Assembly (NCBI GenBank): GCA_035606335.1 | Contig: DATNFP010000103.1 | Location: 1-17,568 of the forward strand | Source of the DNA: DATNFP01 sp035606335 | GTDB lineage: Bacteria > Bacteroidota > Bacteroidia > Chitinophagales > Chitinophagaceae | DNA length: 17,568 bases | Direction: 5' to 3' | In this document: positions 1 through 5,838 of the stretch, one piece after another | How positions within the stretch are numbered: position 1 is the stretch's first letter | Layout of the letters: the number at the start of each line of letters is the position of its first letter | Translations under genes and position numbers: made by a program | The notes under the pieces: model-generated | Told to the model about the DNA's origin: nothing | Seen by the model: only the letters and a program-made list of their open reading frames with translations | Databases searched by the model: none

Positions 1-797
1 CCTATAATTGCTGTTTTTCGCGTACTGCCCCAATGATATTCACCGATAACACCTGTAGATCTGATAACTCTATGACAGGGTATTAAATAAGCAATAGGAT
101 TATCTCCAACTGCAGAACCCACTGCACGCGATGCTTTAGGATGGTTTAATCTTTCGGCAATTGTTGCATATGTTGTCAATTTGCCTGTTGGTATTTTTAG
201 TAATGCTTCCCACACCTTTAATTGAAAATCTGTCCCTTTCAAATGCAATTTTATCTTTTGTATGTCATGCCAGTCATTATTAAAAAAACGAGCTACAAGT
301 TCATGTTGCTTATTTTTTTCTTTTTTTATTGTTGCATTAGGCCATGTTTTTTTCAGCTCGTTTAGCCCGGTTATTTCATTATCTGTGAAAAATATGTTGG
401 ATATCCCTTTAGCAGTGGATACAATAAATATTTTACCGAATGGGCTATCTGTAATGTCGTACTGAATATTAAGCAATGCTCCGCCATTTTTGTACTCGCC
501 AGGTGTCATTCCCTCGATAGTAATAAATAGGTCATGAAGTCGGCTGCTACCCGATAATCCTGTTTCGAATGCGGTATCAGCAACTGTGTGATTCTTGTCT
601 AAAAGATACTTAGCATGTTGTAAGCTGATGTATTGCAGGAATTTTTTAGGCGATACTCCGGCCCACTCCTTAAACATACGCTGAAAGTGAAATGGACTTA
701 CATGTATATAGGCAGCTATCTCCTCGAGTTTAGGCTGGTTTACGTAATTGCTGTGAATAAATTCAATTGCTTCTTCGATGCGTTGATAATCACTCAT
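1..797 (-). CDS. Ada-like AraC-HTH / O6-methylguanine-DNA methyltransferase (partial, 3' end outside window)
   Basis: Read by translating the minus strand from ATG at 797; the frame is open for 265 codons to the left edge, so the C-terminus is missing. Residues about 1-105 are an AraC-type double helix-turn-helix (VSPFHFQRMFKEWAG at 33-47, GMTPGEYKN at 96-104). Residues about 110 onward are the alkyltransferase domain, with the RAVGSAVGDNP stretch (224-234) and the active-site motif IPCHRV at 239-244; Cys241 would accept the alkyl group from O6-alkylguanine. E. coli Ada has an additional N-terminal zinc/phosphotriester-repair domain; this protein starts directly with the HTH and lacks it. It therefore probably repairs O6-methylguanine, and may bind DNA, without the classical methyl-phosphotriester sensing. 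A good promoter lies just upstream of the chosen start. Domain identity is confident; regulatory role is inference. Confidence 0.93.
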   Translation of the reverse strand, partial: MSDYQRIEEAIEFIHSNYVNQPKLEEIAAYIHVSPFHFQRMFKEWAGVSPKKFLQYISLQHAKYLLDKNHTVADTAFETGLSGSSRLHDLFITIEGMTPGEYKNGGALLNIQYDITDSPFGKIFIVSTAKGISNIFFTDNEITGLNELKKTWPNATIKKEKNKQHELVARFFNNDWHDIQKIKLHLKGTDFQLKVWEALLKIPTGKLTTYATIAERLNHPKASRAVGSAVGDNPIAYLIPCHRVIRSTGVIGEYHWGSTRKTAII

Positions 798-814
798 AAG
801 TAAAAAATAATAGT

Positions 815-845
815 CAAAATTACCATCAGCAGGTAAGGCAGGCAA
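815..845 (-). promoter_or_regulatory. Bacteroidota -33/-7 promoter of the Ada-like gene
   Basis: On the minus strand TTG (845-843), a 20-nt spacer, then TAATTTTG (822-815) matches the Bacteroidota pattern TTG-N19..23-TAnnTTTG. The start codon at 797 lies 17 nt beyond the -7 element, so the 5' UTR would be only about 10-12 nt. The match is exact; the activity is inferred. Confidence 0.6.
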
Positions 846-981
846 CCCGAAACTTGCTAAAGTTGCCATTCATCCGTGCTTTAAATTTTTCTAACAATAT
901 TTTAATATAGCTTTTTATAGCTATTGTTTTTCTATAAGTAATTGAGGTTCAGACAGATTATTTTTTAAATTCTATCTATGC

Positions 982-1022
982 AATTGCTTTAATGACAGAT
1001 TTAATTATAGATTAAAGCAATT
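982..1022. repeat. 12-bp perfect inverted repeat (operator or cruciform candidate)
   Basis: AATTGCTTTAAT at 982-993 is repeated in inverse at 1011-1022 (ATTAAAGCAATT), with a 17-nt spacer. The right arm ends two bases before the -33 element (1025-1028) of the next gene, a place where a dimeric regulator could activate or block transcription. No T-tract follows, so it is not a typical terminator. Confidence 0.6.
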
Positions 1023-1024
1023 TG

Positions 1025-1056
1025 TTTGGGTATTGCAGCAGCATGTAGTAGTTTTG
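1025..1056 (+). promoter_or_regulatory. Bacteroidota -33/-7 promoter of the 92-aa gene
   Basis: TTTG at 1025-1028, a 20-nt spacer, then TAGTTTTG at 1049-1056: both elements match the Bacteroidota vegetative promoter consensus. Transcription would start about 1062, about 14 nt before the ATG at 1076. This is the main reason for calling the short downstream ORF a real gene. Confidence 0.65.
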
Positions 1057-1075
1057 GTTCACCCAACACCATCAT

Positions 1076-1354
1076 ATGATAATACATTACAAGATTGAGG
1101 ATAAAAAGATTGATAAAGACATATTTAGTCGCCTGCACCCAAATATCGCAGATCTCGAGATATGGGAACAGGTAATAGAGGAGCAAAAAAGTGAGATTGA
1201 AGCTGCACAGGCAAGTATTACTTTTAAGCTGAACGATGGCAAATTTCATGTTATTACCGAAACACACCTGCTACTTAAGCTTTTTGGAGAGGTAAAAAAG
1301 TATTTAGGCAATCAATTCCTGCAACATGGTCACGCTCCCGCGTTACCCGTGTAA
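1076..1354 (+). CDS. Hypothetical small cytoplasmic protein, 92 aa
   Basis: I do not recognise this family. The product is a charged soluble protein without a signal peptide or membrane segment. Residues about 1-45 are rich in Lys, Glu, Asp and Ile and look helical (LEIWEQVIEEQKSEIEAAQ at 27-45); residues 47-75 look like a short beta pair followed by a helix; the tail (HGHAPALPV) is loose. It is called real because a consensus promoter with the expected 20-nt spacer lies just upstream and because its amino-acid composition is protein-like, whereas the ORF on the opposite strand has a hydrophobic, Cys-rich shadow composition. A 12-bp inverted repeat next to the -33 element suggests that expression may be regulated. 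No terminator is evident after the stop. Confidence 0.6.
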   Translation: MIIHYKIEDKKIDKDIFSRLHPNIADLEIWEQVIEEQKSEIEAAQASITFKLNDGKFHVITETHLLLKLFGEVKKYLGNQFLQHGHAPALPV

Positions 1355-1410
1355 TATTCTTGCAGGTTTATTTTTACCCTTTCAAATTAAGCGAAATGCG
1401 TGGCATCCCT

Positions 1411-1439
1411 TTTGTTTATAATTAATAGTAATATTTTTG
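1411..1439 (+). promoter_or_regulatory. Bacteroidota -33/-7 promoter of the small lipoprotein gene
   Basis: TTTG (1411-1414), 17 nt, TATTTTTG (1432-1439). It lies between two possible in-frame ATGs (1400 and 1460), so a transcript from it can only use the ATG at 1460, which is also the one that gives a lipoprotein signal peptide. Confidence 0.55.
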
Positions 1440-1459
1440 TAGATCAAAAATTCAATCGG

Positions 1460-1840
1460 ATGAAAAAACGCGCATTATTATTATTCCTGGCTGGCGGAAC
1501 TATTGCTTTTACTGCTTGTAGTTCCAATAGCAACCAGGCAAACAATCAGGCCTTGGTAGATTCTTTGGCTAATGCAAAGGCTGCTGTGATACAGGCACAG
1601 ATGTCTGCTAAAAACGATTCTATCATAAATGCTAAAGCCAATGAAAAAGCTTCAGCGATGATGAATGAACGAGCTGAAGGCAAAAGGGAAGAAAGAAGGG
1701 CTGAAAGAAATGGAAGCAATAGTGTAAACAACGCCAGTACGGCCACCCCGGTTGACAATACACCGGCAACACCTACCAATACCGGTAAAATGAATACATC
1801 ACAACAGTCACAAGGAACAAATACGGGGAAAAAACAATAG
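1460..1840 (+). CDS. Small lipoprotein with helical, low-complexity body, 126 aa
   Basis: The start is set at 1460, not the in-frame ATG at 1400: from 1460 the protein begins with a classic lipoprotein signal, MKKR then a hydrophobic stretch and the lipobox FTAC (Cys20) followed by SSNSN, and a promoter lies between the two ATGs. After the signal, residues about 30-60 are Ala/Asn/Lys-rich and probably helical. Residues about 66-85 are highly charged (NERAEGKREERRAERN), and 90-126 are a Thr/Asn/Pro/Gln-rich disordered tail. It is expected to be attached to the outer or inner membrane after acylation. No enzymatic domain is visible and the family is not recognised. It is followed 14 nt later by a strong terminator shared with the convergent gene. 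Confidence 0.8.
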   Translation: MKKRALLLFLAGGTIAFTACSSNSNQANNQALVDSLANAKAAVIQAQMSAKNDSIINAKANEKASAMMNERAEGKREERRAERNGSNSVNNASTATPVDNTPATPTNTGKMNTSQQSQGTNTGKKQ

Positions 1841-1854
1841 TACTATTTCATAAT

Positions 1855-1890
1855 AAAAAAAAGGGGCGCATGTAGTACGCCCCTTTTTTT
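1855..1890. terminator. Bidirectional intrinsic terminator
   Basis: GGGGCG (1863-1868) pairs with CGCCCC (1878-1883) around a 9-nt loop. The stem is flanked by A-tract 1855-1862 and T-tract 1884-1890, so it can terminate transcription from both sides. It sits between the convergent lipoprotein genes. Confidence 0.85.
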
Positions 1891-1902
1891 ATAAGGGATA
1901 AT

Positions 1903-2409
1903 CTATTTTGTCAAATTAGCGGTGCAGTTGTCAGTAATAGCACCATAAATAGCTGTGTAGTTAATACTTATCGCTCCATTGCTGTAAGTCCCTGTCGCGT
2001 TCATTTGTGTGCCACATTGATTGTCGTTGATTGTAAGCTGTGTCGCATTTACATTTCCCGTAAAGGTAATTGTACCACCTACTGTACAATTATAATTACC
2101 TAAGTTGGCAATTAATATTTTTGTTGGATCAGATGGATCAGCGGTTATTATTACTTGATAAGGTTTGGATGCGGTGCCACCGCAGGATTCCGATGCAGTA
2201 TAAGTACCAACGAATTTGGCGTTAGATTTAGTATCACACGTAGTACCTTCATAGCCAACAGGACAAGTACAAGTTCCTCCATTACAAGTTCCTCCATTCA
2301 TGCATGTGACACTAGCACAAGCGTCTTTGTTACAGGCTGTATAAGCTACAGTGCCAAATATTCCAATTGTTAGTAATGCGCTTACCGCGACGTGACGAAT
2401 TGATTTCAT
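1903..2409 (-). CDS. EGF-like domain lipoprotein, 168 aa
   Basis: The N-terminus is a lipoprotein signal (MKSIRH, hydrophobic core, lipobox YTAC with Cys26). Next comes one compact EGF-like module with six cysteines at 31, 36, 42, 47, 49 and 58, including the NGGTC and CPVGYEGTTC signatures. Residues about 63-168 are Thr/Ile/Asn-rich, probably a small beta-sandwich or barrel with four further cysteines (76, 108, 132, 162) that could form two disulfides. It is expected on the cell surface or in the periplasm; a binding role is plausible but unproven. The NGGTC motif is doubled by a perfect 15-bp tandem repeat in the DNA. It has its own promoter and is divergent from the TPR gene. Confidence 0.85.
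   Translation of the reverse strand: MKSIRHVAVSALLTIGIFGTVAYTACNKDACASVTCMNGGTCNGGTCTCPVGYEGTTCDTKSNAKFVGTYTASESCGGTASKPYQVIITADPSDPTKILIANLGNYNCTVGGTITFTGNVNATQLTINDNQCGTQMNATGTYSNGAISINYTAIYGAITDNCTANLTK
2269..2298. repeat. 15-bp perfect tandem repeat inside the EGF module
   Basis: ACAAGTTCCTCCATT occurs at 2269-2283 and again at 2284-2298. On the coding (minus) strand it encodes NGGTC twice, covering two of the EGF cysteines. Confidence 0.8.
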
Positions 2410-2453
2410 GTTTGTCCTTTTTAGATTAGTTAATCGATTTCCGAATGATGCGC

Positions 2454-2485
2454 CAAAAATAACTTCAGCACGTTATTAAAACAAA
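2454..2485 (-). promoter_or_regulatory. Bacteroidota -33/-7 promoter of the EGF-like lipoprotein
   Basis: On the minus strand TTTG (2485-2482), 20-nt spacer, TATTTTTG (2461-2454), 44 nt before the ATG at 2409. Both elements match the consensus. Confidence 0.65.
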
Positions 2486-2552
2486 TTTTAATAGACTAAT
2501 AAAGTTCACTCCTAAAATTGTGCCAATATTAAAATATTTTAACCCTCTCCTG

Positions 2553-2583
2553 TTGTCGGGTCTGATTGTGAAGCATACTTTTG
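2553..2583 (+). promoter_or_regulatory. Candidate promoter directly abutting the TPR gene start
   Basis: TTG (2553-2555), 20 nt, TACTTTTG (2576-2583). The spacing and -7 match the consensus, but the start codon at 2589 is only 5 nt beyond, so transcription would begin at or next to the ATG (leaderless mRNA). It may be a chance match. Confidence 0.35.
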
Positions 2584-2588
2584 TTGCG

Positions 2589-4079
2589 ATGCGTTATAAA
2601 TTGTTTGTTTTTATCGGATTGTTTTGTTTGTTACGGCTAAATGCTTCGGCGGCTAACTATACGTTCGACTATGACAACAATTGTAACAGGGCCTATCAAT
2701 ACTATATGTCTATGCATTTAGCTGAAGGTAATGCTGCGATTATACAGGAGATAAGGCAAAATCCATATAATCTCATGGCTACCTTTCTTGCTGATTATGA
2801 TGATTGCCTGGTGCTCATGATGAATGGAGATAGGGGAGAATATGAGCAAAGGAAAGATCATTTTGACGAACGCTTAGATCTGATCTCAAAAGGAAGTGAT
2901 AATTCGCCCTGGTATAGATTGTGTAAGGCTGGAATTTATTTTCACTGGGCATTGATTCATTTACGTTTTGGAGAAAATTTTAAAGCAGCAACTACATTCA
3001 GGAAATCTTACCAGCTACTGAAAGAAAATCAGGAAAAATTCCCCGACTTCGACTATAATAAAGTGTTTTACGGTGTGGAAGAAACAATAGCTGGTACTAT
3101 ACCGGATAGCTATAAATGGATTGCAGCAGCATTTGGAATAAAGGGAGATGTAAAAAAAGGCGTTTCATTGTTGGGTACATTTCTAAATAGTCACAACAAT
3201 AATGACCCATTGCATCTTGAAGCGGTAATATTAGATGTTTATTTGCGATTTTATTTATCTCACCAGCAGCCACAAGTCTGGGATTTTCTTAATAGTGATC
3301 AATTTCCAACCAATAATAACCTGGTGAACTTGTATATCAAGACGAATATTGCTGTCAATTATCGTAAAGCTGATATTGCCATCGCTTTACTAAAAAGTAA
3401 CCAGGCTAGCCCTGATTATAATCGGTATCCTATGTTTGATTATAACTTAGCAAATGCCCTTTTCTTAAAGCTGGACCCTTCATGCATCTATTATTTTCAG
3501 AGGTATTTAAAGAATGATAAAAGTAAAACATACATCAAGGATTGCTGGCAAAAACTGGCCTTAATGTATTATATGGACCACAATATGCAACAGGCAAATT
3601 ATTGCCGGTCCAGGATTTCAGGCGAAGGAAACGCTCAGGTTGATGCAGATAAGCAGGCTAAACGTTTTGGTGAGAATAACAACTGGCCAAATTTGACTTT
3701 GCTTGCAGCCAGGCTTTTGATTGATGGAGGATATAATGCTGAGGCTTTTTCTAAATTAAATAGTGTTACAGAAAAGAGTTTTAATAATAATACTGACAAG
3801 CTTGAATATTATTTCCGTTTGGGGCGTGTATATGATGAAATGAACAATGAGGCCAAAGCTATTCAATGTTACAGAACAACTATAAATATGGGCAGATATC
3901 AGCCGGAACAATTTGCTGCAAGAGCTGCGCTGCAGATGGGTTTTTATTATGAACGTACCGGGAGAAAAAAAGAAGCGATAGACAGTTATAAAGAATGTCT
4001 TCAAATGCACGATCATGATTATCAGGCTTCTATTGACCAGCAGGCAAAGGCGGGAATCAATCGTTTGTCTGAAAATTAA
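2589..4079 (+). CDS. Secreted/periplasmic tetratricopeptide-repeat protein, 496 aa
   Basis: The start is placed at ATG 2589, because the protein then opens with a standard signal peptide (MRYKLFVFIGLFCLLRLNASA, cleavage after ASA). An in-frame GTG at 2520 would put 23 extra residues before it. The mature protein is helical and aromatic-rich with several TPR-like helix pairs. The clearest are near the C-terminus: LEYYFRLGRVYDEMNNEAKAIQCY, then AALQMGFYYERTGRKKEAIDSY (both have the G-x-Y/F-x8-A spacing). The N-terminal half has a Trp-x-x-x-x-x-G-x-x-G-D-x-x-x-G stretch (KWIAAAFGIKGDVKKGVSLL) that vaguely recalls the Iml2/TTC39 type of TPR protein; that link is weak inference. It probably acts as a protein-binding scaffold in the periplasm. 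It is convergent with the T9SS gene and ends in a strong shared terminator. Confidence 0.85.
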   Translation: MRYKLFVFIGLFCLLRLNASAANYTFDYDNNCNRAYQYYMSMHLAEGNAAIIQEIRQNPYNLMATFLADYDDCLVLMMNGDRGEYEQRKDHFDERLDLISKGSDNSPWYRLCKAGIYFHWALIHLRFGENFKAATTFRKSYQLLKENQEKFPDFDYNKVFYGVEETIAGTIPDSYKWIAAAFGIKGDVKKGVSLLGTFLNSHNNNDPLHLEAVILDVYLRFYLSHQQPQVWDFLNSDQFPTNNNLVNLYIKTNIAVNYRKADIAIALLKSNQASPDYNRYPMFDYNLANALFLKLDPSCIYYFQRYLKNDKSKTYIKDCWQKLALMYYMDHNMQQANYCRSRISGEGNAQVDADKQAKRFGENNNWPNLTLLAARLLIDGGYNAEAFSKLNSVTEKSFNNNTDKLEYYFRLGRVYDEMNNEAKAIQCYRTTINMGRYQPEQFAARAALQMGFYYERTGRKKEAIDSYKECLQMHDHDYQASIDQQAKAGINRLSEN

Positions 4080-4110
4080 AAAAGAGATGTGGTTTACACA
4101 TCTCTTTTTT
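4078..4110. terminator. Bidirectional intrinsic terminator
   Basis: GAGATGTG (4084-4091) pairs with CACATCTC (4097-4104) around a 5-nt loop, flanked by A-tract 4078-4083 and T-tract 4105-4110. It overlaps the TPR stop codon and also serves the convergent gene ending at 4129. Confidence 0.85.
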
Positions 4111-4128
4111 AATTTAATATTCTTACTA

Positions 4129-5346
4129 TTAGTTCGTTATTACAAGTTGTTTATTTATTTGATTTCCCTGGCTTGTTACCTTGATAAAATAAGTACCCGG
4201 TGTCAGGTTGCCGGTAGGTACTGTTTTACTATAGTTGGTAGTTGCAGCTTCATTCCAGCGTCTGATAATTCTTCCGGTCATATCGCATATTGCTACACTG
4301 AAAGGTTGGGCCTGGTTCCATTTAATATTCATTTGGAACAAACCTGATGAAGGATTGGGGAATAGATTAAAGTCACTAACACTTGCTATGCTTTTCACGC
4401 TGGCAGGAGTAGTTTCATAATAGTAAAAATTCTCCTTGTCATTTTTTGAATAATACCAGTTGCCACCTGCTGAATCCCATGTTTGGGTGATGCTCATGGT
4501 TCTTTGATTATTACTGTTATAGGTATAGTTATATAAGGTACCTAAAACCCAGTTATTTAATTTTGTACTCCATTTATATGCGGTATCTGTCTGCATGTTT
4601 CCTGAACCGTCATAGGTATATGAATTAAGTGCGCTTTCTCCGAAAGTGCCTCCCATATAGTTTTGGGTTATTACCGTGTCAAGTACATTGTCTGGAGTAT
4701 AATAGTATTTATACTGTAGGTAATAAGTATTAAACTTAAGGAAAGTAGAGTTCCATAATAATACTTGTTGGAAGTAAACTATGTTAGATGAGTTAATAGA
4801 AAACGTATCTATGCTGTAGTTTGTCCAGGAAGCGCCAGCAGTATCCCAGAATTGAGTGATTACCGATCTTTCGTAGCCCGAAGCATTATAAGCATATTCA
4901 TAATTTATGAAATTCAGCCATGCGCTGGTTAAGAAATTCCAACGCTGAGTTGCTGCTGTAAGCATATTGCCAAGAGTATCGTATGTATATTGTACTAGAC
5001 TTGAGTTTGTCCATGAACTTGTTATTTTGTTCCATTGAACAACTGAATCTTGTATAATATTCCAGCCACCATCAAATGTCTGGAAGCTGATAGTGTACGG
5101 ATAATAAGTTCCGGCTGAATCCATCCAAAGTGTATCCGTGGTAAATTTAATGGGGTGAGTCAGGTCACCACCTAGCCCTCCGGAGTAATAGTAGTTAGTT
5201 GAATCGAAAAAATTGAAGGCCGCAGCGGATGTGCTGTAGTTATATTGAGATTGTGCGGAAATCCTTGTTGGCTGTGCGCTTGCGACATTTACACATAAAA
5301 CAATCAATAAGGCCGATAAGACAGAGGGTAGATGTTTAGATTTCAT
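4129..5346 (-). CDS. T9SS-exported protein with about six 31-residue YD-like repeats, 405 aa
   Basis: Residues 1-24 are a signal peptide ending ASA-QP. Residues about 327-405 are a type A T9SS C-terminal sorting domain: FNLFPNPSSG at 326-335, DMTGRII at 355-361, LTPGTYFIKV at 381-390 and a final LVITN. The family is exported by Sec, carried through the outer membrane by the type IX system and attached or released at the surface. Between them the protein is built of degenerate repeats about 29-33 residues apart (starting near 120, 151, 181, 214, 243 and 274), with the pattern Y-x-Y-[DN]-x-x-G-N and a W-[DNS] about 13 residues later. This resembles YD/RHS-type beta repeats but lacks RHS core motifs. 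It is extremely rich in Tyr, Asn, Ser and Thr. Surface adhesion or matrix function is possible; nothing in the sequence shows an enzyme. Confidence 0.9.
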   Translation of the reverse strand: MKSKHLPSVLSALLIVLCVNVASAQPTRISAQSQYNYSTSAAAFNFFDSTNYYYSGGLGGDLTHPIKFTTDTLWMDSAGTYYPYTISFQTFDGGWNIIQDSVVQWNKITSSWTNSSLVQYTYDTLGNMLTAATQRWNFLTSAWLNFINYEYAYNASGYERSVITQFWDTAGASWTNYSIDTFSINSSNIVYFQQVLLWNSTFLKFNTYYLQYKYYYTPDNVLDTVITQNYMGGTFGESALNSYTYDGSGNMQTDTAYKWSTKLNNWVLGTLYNYTYNSNNQRTMSITQTWDSAGGNWYYSKNDKENFYYYETTPASVKSIASVSDFNLFPNPSSGLFQMNIKWNQAQPFSVAICDMTGRIIRRWNEAATTNYSKTVPTGNLTPGTYFIKVTSQGNQINKQLVITN

Positions 5347-5606
5347 AATTGAATTAAATTATTGGTTGGTTTTAAATTTATAAAGAATTAATTAAGTTTT
5401 TTAATGATTTTTTAATAATTATTCAAAAAAGCATAGCAATATGCCAGGCACAATAATGGTAATATTAGAGACTTCCGTTAACGATCAAAGTTTAATCGGC
5501 ATATAAATAAAATTTAACGTTTTTATATTTTTTTTCCTCGTTTATTTAAATAAATTACTGTTATTTTGCACCTTTAAAAATATTTTTCTCCTCAATACTT
5601 AAAGAG
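5347..5606. other. Divergent intergenic region (T9SS gene / arginine operon)
   Basis: 260 nt of strongly AT-rich DNA with runs of A and T. I see no protein-like ORF, RNA gene or clear arginine-repressor box. An 8-bp palindrome CGTTAACG lies at 5476-5483. No good TAnnTTTG element was found for the minus-strand T9SS gene; a one-base-off version (CAAA, three bases, TA on the plus strand, from about 5486) lies roughly 140 nt upstream of its start. Confidence 0.5.
5561..5568 (+). promoter_or_regulatory. Weak -7 element candidate for the arginine operon
   Basis: TTATTTTG is one base off TAnnTTTG and lies about 39 nt before a small ORF start at 5607. There is no convincing TTG at the -33 distance (only TTTA at 5541-5544). 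It is the best candidate seen upstream of the operon, but weak. Confidence 0.3.
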
Positions 5607-5735
5607 ATGAAAAAAACCTTTTTCATACCGCTGGTTTATCAGGATGTGCCTGTGCACACCGGCAATGGGTTTTTTACTGTTCCCGAAAGGACAGTTTTTT
5701 CTTACAGATATACTTCATTTTGGGTGCGACGTTGA
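5607..5735 (+). CDS. Possible leader peptide ORF, 42 codons
   Basis: ATG AAA AAA ACC opens a 42-codon ORF that ends at TGA 5733-5735, 103 nt before the first operon gene. The peptide begins MKKTFFIPLV and ends with WVRR. It has four Arg codons (28, 34, 41, 42), two of them the last sense codons. A terminator-like hairpin lies within codons 24-31, so a translating ribosome would sweep through it. Position, size and the Arg-rich end suggest a regulatory leader for arginine biosynthesis, but the Arg codons lie in or after the hairpin rather than before it, so the classical stalling model does not fit directly. It could also be a chance ORF. Confidence 0.35.
   Translation: MKKTFFIPLVYQDVPVHTGNGFFTVPERTVFSYRYTSFWVRR
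5676..5700 (+). terminator. Terminator-like hairpin in the arginine operon leader (attenuator candidate)
   Basis: ACTGT-T-CC (5676-5683) pairs with GGACAGT (5689-5695), with one bulged T and a 5-nt loop, followed by six Ts (5695-5700). The T-tract follows only on the plus strand, and nothing upstream on this strand except the leader needs terminating. AAAAAACC (5611-5618) can pair with GGTTTTTT (5668-5675) directly before the hairpin, and TGTGC/GCACA (5645-5649/5654-5658) forms a further small stem between them. Confidence 0.45.
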
Positions 5736-5838
5736 TACCAAACAAATGCTGCTTTAAACCTTTTACGCAGTAAAAAATCTACGTAATAACACCTTTCCGG
5801 TGGCAATTTGTTCATTATTTTATCCTTTTTCACAAAAA

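Noticed and set aside
907..931. Hairpin ATAGC/GCTAT followed by Ts
   Set aside because: Only a 5-bp AT-rich stem, with no gene upstream on that strand to terminate; probably chance.
1001..1267. 88-codon ORF on the minus strand
   Set aside because: It is antisense to the 92-aa gene, its product has a shadow-like hydrophobic and Cys-rich composition, and I did not identify a promoter for it; the plus-strand ORF has an exact one.
1400..1459. In-frame upstream ATG of the small lipoprotein
   Set aside because: A promoter lies between it and 1460, and the lipoprotein signal begins at 1460.
2520..2588. In-frame GTG start giving 23 extra residues on the TPR protein
   Set aside because: The standard signal peptide begins at the ATG at 2589; the extension would put unusual sequence before it.
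5401..5606. Arginine repressor (ARG box) site upstream of the operon
   Set aside because: AT-rich stretches contain partial TGAAT/ATTCA-like words, but no paired box with the right spacing was found.
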